A stretch of DNA of 11,702 nt from an uncultured Oscillibacter sp. (GTDB lineage: Bacteria; Bacillota; Clostridia; Oscillospirales; Oscillospiraceae): assembly GCF_910584465.1 (NCBI RefSeq), contig NZ_CAJUBK010000065.1:1-11702 (forward strand), in the 5' to 3' direction. Position numbers and translations under genes: made by a program. This document shows positions 1 through 5,390 of this stretch, one piece after another (position 1 is the first letter of the stretch; every line of letters starts with the position of its first letter). The notes under the pieces are model-generated. The model was not told the DNA's origin and ran no database searches. It saw only the letters and a list, made by a program, of their open reading frames with translations.

Positions 1-405
1 GCTCTGCTCCAGCTGCTGGAGCACCGGGTCCGGCTGGCGGGAGGCGAAGGTGTCCGCCGGGAAGACCAGCAGGGGGATGTTGTTCACCGTGGCCGTGGCG
101 CAGGCGGTGACCATGTTGGCCGCGCCGGGGCCCACGGAGGAGGCGCAGGCGATGATGCGCTTGCGGCAGTTCTGCTTGGCGAAGGCGATGGCCGTGTGGC
201 ACATGCCCTGCTCGTTCCGGCCCTGCATGACCCGCAGAGCGCCGGGATCCGTGTCCAGGGCCTCGCCCAGGCCCACGGCGATGCCGTGGCCGAAGATCGT
301 GAAGAACCCCTCCACGAACTTGGTCTCCACGCCGTCCATGGAGACATACTGGTTATCCAGGAATTTGACGATGGCCTGGGCCGTCGTTAAGCGGATCGTA
401 TCCAT
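1..405 (-). CDS. iolD: IolD, trihydroxycyclohexane-dione hydrolase, N-terminal part
   Basis: This is the first 135 codons of IolD, the thiamine-diphosphate-dependent enzyme that opens the ring of 3D-(3,5/4)-trihydroxycyclohexane-1,2-dione to give 5-deoxy-glucuronate in cytoplasmic myo-inositol breakdown. Visible are the N-terminal ThDP-binding fold: the FVEGFFTIFGHG segment (about 30-41), the RNEQGMCHTA stretch where Glu65 sits at the place of the conserved ThDP-activating glutamate, and the SSVGPGAANMVTA loop (89-101). The start at 405 is set by AAGGAGG eight bases upstream. The stop lies beyond the left window edge; full-length family members are over 600 residues, so most of the protein is missing here. 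It is last of the visible operon, 19 bases after iolB. Identification rests on these motifs plus the iolE/iolB neighbours. Confidence 0.93.
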   Translation of the reverse strand, partial: MDTIRLTTAQAIVKFLDNQYVSMDGVETKFVEGFFTIFGHGIAVGLGEALDTDPGALRVMQGRNEQGMCHTAIAFAKQNCRKRIIACASSVGPGAANMVTACATATVNNIPLLVFPADTFASRQPDPVLQQLEQS

Positions 406-424
406 CGGGAAGACCTCCTTTATG

Positions 425-1225
425 TTATCCTTGATAGATGTGTTCGTTGGCGTCCGGCTTCCAGAGCCACGCGTGCTCCTCGTCGTCGATGCGGGTCTTC
501 AGCCAGGGGTCGCCCTCCAGGTGCCGGATGCCCCAGGCGTAGCACATGGCGTAGCCCGGCGCGGCGGTCTGAGAGTGGAAGCCGCTGGTGATCACGGCGC
601 AGCCGTTCTGGCCCGTCTTGTAGATCTCGCCGTTGGCGAAGCCCGCGCCGAAGCCCTGGGGATAGTCGAAGCGGTAGAAGTAGACCTCCGGCTGGGGATG
701 GTGATGGGGGGGATAGGAGGACCACTTGCCGGGGTGGTTCAGCACCTCGCCCAGGACCATGTTGGAGAAGGGGGCGTTGTCGTGGTCGAAGAAGGTCTTG
801 ATCTCCCGCTCCATGCAGCCCAGCAGCTCCCCCTTGTTCCCGGCGTGCTGGGTCTGGACGGTCTCCGGGGTGTACATGACGGCCTCGAAGGGCGTATCGT
901 TCCGGGTCTTCTGGATGTAGAGCTCGCTGTGGGCGTGGGCGGTGAGGCGGATCTCCTCGCCCCTGCCCGCCAGGAGGCAGTACGCCTCATGGTGGAAGCT
1001 GTCCGGGCGGTCGGCCTCCACGACCTTCCCCGCCCACTCATAGGTGACGTTCCCGGCGAAGAGGAGGACGGCGGTCTCCTTCTCCGCCTCGCGGATGGTG
1101 AAGACGTCGCCGGGCTCCATGACCAGGAGGCCGATGTCCATCTGGGTGCCCATATCGTCCACGGAGGTGTCGATATAGGCGTTATAGCCCTGTTTGAGTT
1201 CGTCGTTCTTGCTGAAATAGGTCAT
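425..1225 (-). CDS. iolB: 5-deoxy-glucuronate isomerase IolB
   Basis: IolB converts 5-deoxy-D-glucuronate, the product of IolD, into 2-deoxy-5-keto-D-gluconate in the cytoplasm. The 266-residue length fits the family (about 270). It is a bicupin; the second cupin shows YPPHHHPQPE (171-180), giving the expected metal ligands His174, His176 and Glu180, with His217 (SGFHSQ) a likely fourth. The open frame extends upstream to 1303, but the residues before MTYFSKND are not family-like. The ATG at 1225 has GGAG nine bases upstream, whereas an in-frame ATG at 1234 would have GGAG directly abutting it. The 179-bp leader towards iolE is full of inverted repeats and may set expression relative to iolE. 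The stop is 19 bases before iolD, whose ribosome site fills that gap, so the two are surely co-transcribed. Confidence 0.95.
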   Translation of the reverse strand: MTYFSKNDELKQGYNAYIDTSVDDMGTQMDIGLLVMEPGDVFTIREAEKETAVLLFAGNVTYEWAGKVVEADRPDSFHHEAYCLLAGRGEEIRLTAHAHSELYIQKTRNDTPFEAVMYTPETVQTQHAGNKGELLGCMEREIKTFFDHDNAPFSNMVLGEVLNHPGKWSSYPPHHHPQPEVYFYRFDYPQGFGAGFANGEIYKTGQNGCAVITSGFHSQTAAPGYAMCYAWGIRHLEGDPWLKTRIDDEEHAWLWKPDANEHIYQG

Positions 1226-1404
1226 TGGGATCATCTCCAGATCGAATTTTGGCCCTTTGGCCAACAGAGGAGGGATACGATGGGATCGTTCCCGCGGCGG
1301 CATGCCCGTCGCGGAGATGCCGCCGCCTCAGCCGCCGCGGGCGGCACCGGTCCGCAGACCGGCGGGGGGGATCTTCAAGGGGGAGGCCGCTCCCCCTCGG
1401 CCCC
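1226..1404 (-). promoter_or_regulatory. Hairpin-dense iolE-iolB intercistronic region
   Basis: This gap has no gene but several perfect inverted repeats. In minus-strand order they are: 8-bp arms 1378-1385/1390-1397 with a 4-nt loop, just after the iolE stop; 5-bp arms 1347-1351/1358-1362; 10-bp arms 1291-1300/1332-1341; 8-bp arms 1296-1303/1317-1324, which overlap the previous pair and so are an alternative to it; and 6-bp arms 1249-1254/1259-1264, ending about ten bases before the iolB ribosome site. None is followed by a T-run on the minus strand, so these are not intrinsic terminators. Inference: RNA processing, 3'-end protection of the iolE message, or translational control of iolB. GC-rich DNA forms such repeats easily by chance, so function is uncertain. 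Confidence 0.5.
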
Positions 1405-2307
1405 TCAGAGCCCGGTGTGCTCCTTGATGTACTTGCGGCCCTTCATGGCGTACTCCAGGGGATCGGCCTTGGCGGGATCCTGCTCGGCCTCCACCAGCAG
1501 CCAGCCCTGGTAGCCGGCGTCCGAGAGCACCTTGAACACGGGGTCGAAGTCCACGCCGCCGTCGCCGGGGACGGTGAACGCGCCGTTGCGCACGGCCTGG
1601 AGGAAGCTCCAGTCGTTCTTCCGGGCCTCTTCCACGACGGGGAGGCGCATGTCCTTCAGGTGCACGTGGCCCACGCGGTCCACGTACTTCTTCAGCATGG
1701 TCAGGGGATCCTCGCCGGCGAAGGTGAAGTGGCCCGTATCATAGCAGAGGAAGACGTACCGGGGGTCGGTGTTGGCCATCATGCGGTCGGTCTCCTCGCT
1801 GGTCTGGACCACGGTGCCCATGTGGTGGTGGAAGCAGAGCTTGAAGCCCCGGTCCGCGGCGATCTTGCCCAGCTTATCCAGCCCGTCGCAGAAGCGGTCC
1901 CACTCCGCGTCGTCCATCACGTGCTTGTGTCCGCCGGTCAGGACGGGGGTGTCCATCTGGCCCTGGATGGACCAGCTCTGCTCGCTGACGTTGATGCGGT
2001 CCGCGCCCACCGCGGCCAGGAAGTCCAGGTTCGCGGTGAAGTCCTTCACCTCCTCCTCGAAGGGGCGGGTCAGGAGGAACGAGGAATACCAGCGGCTGGC
2101 GATGCGCATGCCCCGCAGGTCCAGGGCCTTCTTCAGCACGGCGGGATCTTTGGGGTACTTGTTGCCGATCTCGCAGCCGGTGAAGCCCGCCAGCGCCATC
2201 TCGCTGACGATCTGCTGGAACGTGCACTCCCCGCCCAGCTCCGGCATGTCGTCGTTGCACCAGCCGATGGGGGCGATGCCCAGGGATACAGTCTTAGGAT
2301 CGAACAT
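1405..2307 (-). CDS. iolE: Inosose dehydratase IolE (2-keto-myo-inositol dehydratase)
   Basis: IolE removes water from 2-keto-myo-inositol (scyllo-inosose) to give the diketone that feeds IolD. The 300-residue length is typical. It has the xylose-isomerase-like TIM-barrel signature: GIAPIGWCNDD near the N-terminus (10-20), ELGGECTFQQI, CEIGNKYPKD (45-54), the metal-site segments HHHMGTVVQTSEE (160-172), CYDTGHFTFAGED (188-200) with Asp190 and His193, HVHLKD (214-219), and the final LLVEAEQDP (270-278) with a likely metal-binding Glu. The start is fixed by AAGGAGG nine bases before the ATG. It is the first gene of the operon, about 90 bases downstream of a good sigma-A-type promoter, followed by iolB and iolD. 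Nothing suggests that it is truncated. Confidence 0.95.
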   Translation of the reverse strand: MFDPKTVSLGIAPIGWCNDDMPELGGECTFQQIVSEMALAGFTGCEIGNKYPKDPAVLKKALDLRGMRIASRWYSSFLLTRPFEEEVKDFTANLDFLAAVGADRINVSEQSWSIQGQMDTPVLTGGHKHVMDDAEWDRFCDGLDKLGKIAADRGFKLCFHHHMGTVVQTSEETDRMMANTDPRYVFLCYDTGHFTFAGEDPLTMLKKYVDRVGHVHLKDMRLPVVEEARKNDWSFLQAVRNGAFTVPGDGGVDFDPVFKVLSDAGYQGWLLVEAEQDPAKADPLEYAMKGRKYIKEHTGL

Positions 2308-2338
2308 GAGAAACGACCTCCTTGAAAATCGTCGTCTT

Positions 2339-2371
2339 GGGGCCGTGAGGCCCCGGGAGGGCCGGGGCCCC
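2339..2371 (-). promoter_or_regulatory. GC-rich alternating hairpins in the iolE leader
   Basis: Three complementary 6-base blocks alternate here: 2339-2344, 2349-2354 and 2364-2369. The middle block can pair perfectly with either flank, with a 4-nt loop on one side and a 9-nt loop on the other, so the two stems exclude each other. They lie in the expected iolE 5' leader, ending 16 bases before its ribosome binding site. No T-run follows, so this is not a classical terminator/antiterminator. A regulatory role is inference. Confidence 0.4.
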
Positions 2372-2372
2372 C

Positions 2373-2386
2373 CGCAATCGTTTTCG
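2373..2386 (-). promoter_or_regulatory. Candidate LacI/CcpA-type operator
   Basis: The minus strand reads CGAAAACGATTGCG, which fits the CcpA cre consensus TGWAANCGNTNWCA except at three positions (1, 12 and 14). It lies about 12-25 bases downstream of the predicted iolE transcription start, a position where a LacI-family protein would block elongation. Catabolite or inosose-responsive repression of iol operons is common in Firmicutes, but no regulator gene is present in the window, so this is only a candidate. Confidence 0.3.
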
Positions 2387-2404
2387 CTGCACTTGCTATG
2401 AATG

Positions 2405-2433
2405 AATCTAGCATTTTTTCACCCAAAAATCAA
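2405..2433 (-). promoter_or_regulatory. Predicted sigma-A promoter of the iol operon
   Basis: On the minus strand TTGATT (2433-2428) and TAGATT (2410-2405) are separated by exactly 17 bases. A TG one base before the -10 gives an extended -10 (TGC-TAGATT). Each hexamer matches 4 of 6 consensus positions, and the surroundings are the only AT-rich patch for hundreds of bases. Transcription would start near 2398, giving a leader of about 90 nt before iolE. Confidence 0.6.
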
Positions 2434-2473
2434 CGCCTGTTCCGGTGGATGCAGAAAATTTTATGATTTCGCC

Positions 2474-2495
2474 AAAGCTCCCCGGAGCTTTTTTT
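2474..2495 (+). terminator. Intrinsic terminator on the plus strand, no matching gene
   Basis: A 7-bp perfect stem (AAAGCTC paired with GAGCTTT, loop CCCG) is followed by four more T residues on the plus strand. The minus-strand reading lacks a T-run, so it is directional. No plus-strand gene lies upstream. It could stop antisense transcription, end a small RNA, or act as a DNA inverted repeat bound by a regulator. A third copy of the arm (AAGCTCC, 2508-2514) can also pair with the middle arm. Confidence 0.55.
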
Positions 2496-2669
2496 ACGCT
2501 TTGACGGAAGCTCCGCAAGAATTTACGCAAACGTTCACGATCCTGCACGCCGCTCACGGGCCCGACCGCCGGAGGACATGGATCCGGGAGGGGATCCCCG
2601 CGTCCGACCGCTCCCGCGCCGCCCCGGCCCCCGGCGTCTCCCGGGAGCCCGGCGCCACGCGGGACAGGC

Positions 2670-4061
2670 TCATCCTCCCCGCTCGCCCCCCGTCACGTCG
2701 TTGATCCACTTCCCGCCCTGGACCCGCCAGAGGCACAGCGGGAACTTCACCACGCTCTCCAGCTGGATCGCGAAGGCGATGGGCCAGCAGCCGAGCCGGA
2801 ACACCAGCGCCGCCAGGGCCGTCGCCGGGAGGCAGACCGCCCACTGGGGCACGATGTCCAGCGCCGTGGACCAGAACACGTCTCCCCCCGCCCGGAGGAC
2901 CCCCGTCACCGCCGTGATGGCGCAGGCGTGGAGGGGGATGGAGGCGAAGCCCATGACCGCCAGGGCCGCAGCGATCTCGGCGGAGGCGCCGAAGAGCTTG
3001 AACAGCGGGAAGATCACGGGCACGAACACCAGCGGCACCAGCGCCAGGGAGAAGGCCGCCAGCACGCCCCCCACCAGCACGGAGGACCAGAGGAGGGTCC
3101 GGCTCAGGCCCATGACCTTGTCCCGGCCCTGGCCCTCGCCGATGGCCTTGCCCACCATCACCGCCGAGGCGGCCCCCAGGCCGAAGCAGACCACCAGGAA
3201 CAGCCGGTTCATGTTGCCCATGACGGCGTTGGCCGCCAGCATCTCCACGGACTCCTCCGTATAGCCCAGGATCACCGTCAGCAGGGAGTTCCCCAGGCCC
3301 CAGACGGTCTCGTTGAACACCACGGGGGAGGCGTACTTCACGAAGCGCCGCATCATGGCCACCCCCGGCCGGAAGAACCCCTTGAGGTCCAGGGGGATGG
3401 CCCTGCTCCGCAGGGCGCAATAGACGCAGATGACGAACTCGCCGATCCGGGCCAGCAGCGTCGCGATGGCGGCGCCCGCCACCCCCAGGGCGGGGAAGCC
3501 TCCCCGGCCGAAGATCAGCAGGTAGTTCAGCCCCGTGTTCAGGATGGTGGAGAAGCCGAAGAGCTTCATGCCGAAGCCGGGGTCCTCCACGCTCCGCCGG
3601 GCGCTGACATAGAGGGAGGAGAGCATGTTGAAGACGTAGGAGAAGCCGATGACCCGCAGATAGGGCGCCCCCAGGAGGCTGAGGTCGTGGCTGTTGGAGA
3701 GCAGGTCCATCACCCGCACCGGGGCGGCGAAGAAGAGCAGGGCCAGGACCACGGTGACGGCCGTCCCCAGCAGGGAGGCCACGCCCAGGGCCCGGCTGAC
3801 GTTCTTCACGTCCCCCTTGCCCCAGTATTGGCTGATCAGGATGCCCAGGCCGCTCTGGAAGCCGAAGACGATGCTGATGAGCAGGAAGACGGGGACGTTG
3901 GCCGTGGTGACCGCCGCCATCTCCTCGTTGCCCAGGCGGGAGACCATGAAGGTGTCGATGAGCCCCAGGGAGAAGGTGATGAGGTTTTGCAAGATCATGG
4001 GCAGGGAGAGCTTGAAGAGCCGTTTGTAAAAGCCGGGCTCACGGCGCAGGCAGTTGAACAT
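2670..4061 (-). CDS. MATE-family multidrug/metabolite exporter
   Basis: This is a 463-residue integral membrane protein of the MATE (multi antimicrobial extrusion) family, which exports cationic drugs or metabolites using a Na+ or H+ gradient. Length and about twelve hydrophobic segments fit the family. The N-terminal half has LPMILQNLITFSLGLIDTFMVSRLG (about 20-44), matching the first MatE helix pair, then IVFGFQSGLGILISQYWGKGD (the family's AxxxLxSQxxGxGD-type motif). The second half repeats the pattern (KYASPVVFNETVWGLGNSL and the following Ala/Gly-rich helix with VMVGKAIGEGQ). The start at 4061 has AAGGAG, but only four bases from the ATG, which is short. It is downstream of, and collinear with, the cysteine desulfurase, with an 81-bp gap carrying a 14-bp tandem repeat. 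The substrate cannot be predicted. Confidence 0.92.
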   Translation of the reverse strand: MFNCLRREPGFYKRLFKLSLPMILQNLITFSLGLIDTFMVSRLGNEEMAAVTTANVPVFLLISIVFGFQSGLGILISQYWGKGDVKNVSRALGVASLLGTAVTVVLALLFFAAPVRVMDLLSNSHDLSLLGAPYLRVIGFSYVFNMLSSLYVSARRSVEDPGFGMKLFGFSTILNTGLNYLLIFGRGGFPALGVAGAAIATLLARIGEFVICVYCALRSRAIPLDLKGFFRPGVAMMRRFVKYASPVVFNETVWGLGNSLLTVILGYTEESVEMLAANAVMGNMNRLFLVVCFGLGAASAVMVGKAIGEGQGRDKVMGLSRTLLWSSVLVGGVLAAFSLALVPLVFVPVIFPLFKLFGASAEIAAALAVMGFASIPLHACAITAVTGVLRAGGDVFWSTALDIVPQWAVCLPATALAALVFRLGCWPIAFAIQLESVVKFPLCLWRVQGGKWINDVTGGERGG

Positions 4062-4073
4062 GATGCTCCTTAT

Positions 4074-4101
4074 ACTATCTATGACTTACTATCTATGACT
4101 T
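4074..4101 (-). repeat. Perfect 14-bp tandem duplication before the MATE gene
   Basis: Two exact adjacent copies of a 14-bp unit (minus strand AAGTCATAGATAGT) occupy 4088-4101 and 4074-4087, followed directly by the ribosome binding site of the MATE gene. The unit is AT-rich in a very GC-rich setting. It may be a replication-slippage product, a double operator, or a spacer affecting translation. No clear promoter hexamers with proper spacing were found in the gap. Confidence 0.85.
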
Positions 4102-4142
4102 ATCGGTCCTGTTGGATGGTCGCCGCACCGCCGGTGGAGGCC

Positions 4143-5273
4143 CTATCCCAGCATGGGCATCCGGCTGTCGTGATGCCGCCGGAGGGCCTGGGCGCAGGCG
4201 TCGATCTCTTCGAACGTGGTCTCCGGGCCGAAGCTGATCCGGATCACGCCGGAGGCGGTCCGCCTGGGCAGCTTCAAGGCGGCGACCACGTGGCTGGGCC
4301 GGCCCTGGTGGCAGGCGGAGCCGGCGGAGATGCAGATCCCCTGGCTCCCCAGGTCCGTGACGATGTTCTGGCTGGGCCAGCCCGCCAGGGACGCCGCCAG
4401 CACGTGGGGGGCCGTCCCCGCCCCCACCGCCACCATGTCCGGGATGGCCAGCAGCTTTTCCCCGGCATAGGCCCGCAGCTCCGCCAGGTGGGCCCGGTCC
4501 CGGTCCAGATGCTCCATCCGCAGCTCCGCCGCCTTGGCGAAGCCCGCGATCTGGGCGGTGGCCTCGGTGCCGGAGCGGAGGCCCCGCTCCTGCCCGCCGC
4601 CCGCCAGGAGGGGGCGGGGAGAGCGCACCCGGGGGCCGATGTACACCGCGCCCACTCCCTTCGGCCCGCCGATCTTGTGGGCGGAGACCGTCACGAAGTC
4701 CGCCCCCAGGTCCTTGGCGGAGAAGGTGGTCAGGCCCTGCACCGCGTCGGTGTGGAGGAGGGCCTTGGATCCCATGGCGGCCAGGCCCCGGGCGATCTGC
4801 GCGATGGGGTACACCGTCCCCAGCTCGTTGTTCACCAGCATGACGGACACCGCCGCCGTGTCGGGCCGGACGGCCTCCAGCACCTGTCCGGCGCCGATCG
4901 TGCCGTCCTGCTCCGGGGCCAGGTACGTGACCTCGCAGCCCTCCTGCTCCAGCTGGCGGCAGGTCTCCAGCACGGCGCTGTGCTCCACCGCCGTGGTGAC
5001 GATGTGGCGGCCCAGATGCCGGTTCTGCCAGACGGCGGCCCGGAGGGCCCAGTTGTCCCCCTCGGTGCCGCAGGAGGTGAACCACAGCCGCTCCGGAGGG
5101 CAGTCCAGGGCGGCGGCCACCGTCCGCCGCCAGCCCTCCACGCGCTTCTTCATCTCCGCTCCGAAGGGGTACTGGGAGCTGGGGTTGCCGAAGCGCTCCG
5201 TCAGCACCTCATACATGGCGTCCGCCACGGCCCTCGGCACGGGCGTGGTGGCGGCGTGATCCAGGTAGATCAT
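4143..5273 (-). CDS. Cysteine desulfurase, NifS/IscS family
   Basis: This PLP enzyme (376 residues) takes sulfur from L-cysteine to form a persulfide for Fe-S cluster assembly or tRNA thiolation. Features in order: MIYLDHAATTP at the N-terminus, the FGNPSS motif (28-33), a TEGDN variant (70-74) of the usual TESNN, His98 in TAVEHSA, VNNELGT (148-153), HTDAVQ (174-179) with the PLP-contacting Asp176, SAHKIGGPKG with the Schiff-base Lys200, and SAGSACHQG with the catalytic Cys321. All key residues are present, so it should be active. AAAGGAG nine bases upstream supports the start. Its promoter region is shared with the oppositely oriented mtaB. There is no IscU-type scaffold, IscR or thiolase gene beside it, so its sulfur acceptor is unknown. 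Function as a desulfurase is secure; the subtype is not. Confidence 0.94.
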   Translation of the reverse strand: MIYLDHAATTPVPRAVADAMYEVLTERFGNPSSQYPFGAEMKKRVEGWRRTVAAALDCPPERLWFTSCGTEGDNWALRAAVWQNRHLGRHIVTTAVEHSAVLETCRQLEQEGCEVTYLAPEQDGTIGAGQVLEAVRPDTAAVSVMLVNNELGTVYPIAQIARGLAAMGSKALLHTDAVQGLTTFSAKDLGADFVTVSAHKIGGPKGVGAVYIGPRVRSPRPLLAGGGQERGLRSGTEATAQIAGFAKAAELRMEHLDRDRAHLAELRAYAGEKLLAIPDMVAVGAGTAPHVLAASLAGWPSQNIVTDLGSQGICISAGSACHQGRPSHVVAALKLPRRTASGVIRISFGPETTFEEIDACAQALRRHHDSRMPMLG

Positions 5274-5299
5274 GGGGAAAAACTCCTTTCCGTTGGGGC

Positions 5300-5328
5300 T
5301 TGCCCAATGGGGGCGATCTTAGTATAAT
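5300..5328 (+). promoter_or_regulatory. Predicted sigma-A promoter of mtaB-yfbR
   Basis: TTGCCC (5300-5305) and a perfect TATAAT (5323-5328) are separated by 17 bases on the plus strand. Transcription would begin near 5335, about 55 bases before the mtaB start. Confidence 0.7.
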
Positions 5329-5344
5329 TAGGATGCATCACGCT

Positions 5345-5373
5345 ATTATAGCGGCAAATCCAAGAAAGCGCAA
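5345..5373 (-). promoter_or_regulatory. Predicted promoter of the cysteine desulfurase
   Basis: On the minus strand a perfect TATAAT (5350-5345) lies 17 bases from TTGCGC (5373-5368). It would start transcription near 5338, about 65 bases before the desulfurase ATG. The -10 sits in the small palindrome GCTATTATAGC. The -35 is weak (3 of 6) and overlaps the mtaB ribosome binding site. Confidence 0.55.
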
Positions 5374-5390
5374 GGAGAATCGTACAACTC

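Larger units (their letters stand above)
2308..2669. other. Gene-free region between MATE gene and iolE
   Basis: This 362-bp stretch contains no credible gene. From right to left it holds GC-rich sequence just downstream of the MATE stop, with a 10-bp palindrome (2638-2647) and a GGATCC inverted repeat (2580-2585/2592-2597). Then comes an AT-rich patch (about 2400-2530) with the orphan plus-strand terminator, repeated AAGCTCC/GGAGCTT and TTTACGC words, and the iol promoter. Last is the structured iolE leader. Short open frames here lack ribosome sites and recognisable protein content. Confidence 0.7.

Noticed and set aside
1226..1303. Upstream extension of iolB to an ATG at 1303
   Set aside because: The added residues are not family-like and cross inverted repeats, while the ATG at 1225 has proper spacing from GGAG.
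50..2325. Long plus-strand open frames opposite iolD, iolB and iolE
   Set aside because: They are antisense shadows with repetitive Val/Gly/Ala/His composition and no start signals.
2402..2704. Possible 100-codon plus-strand gene in the iolE-MATE gap
   Set aside because: It has no ribosome site, crosses the plus-strand terminator and the iol promoter, and its translation is not protein-like.
4103..4142. Inverted repeat CACCG/CGGTG after the cysteine desulfurase as a terminator
   Set aside because: The loop is too small and no T-run follows on the minus strand.
2928..5327. Very long plus-strand open frame (about 800 codons) opposite the MATE and desulfurase genes
   Set aside because: Its translation is low-complexity His/Gly/Ala/Asp-rich, it lacks a ribosome site and family resemblance, and it lies antisense to two conserved genes. 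High GC leaves such frames open by chance.
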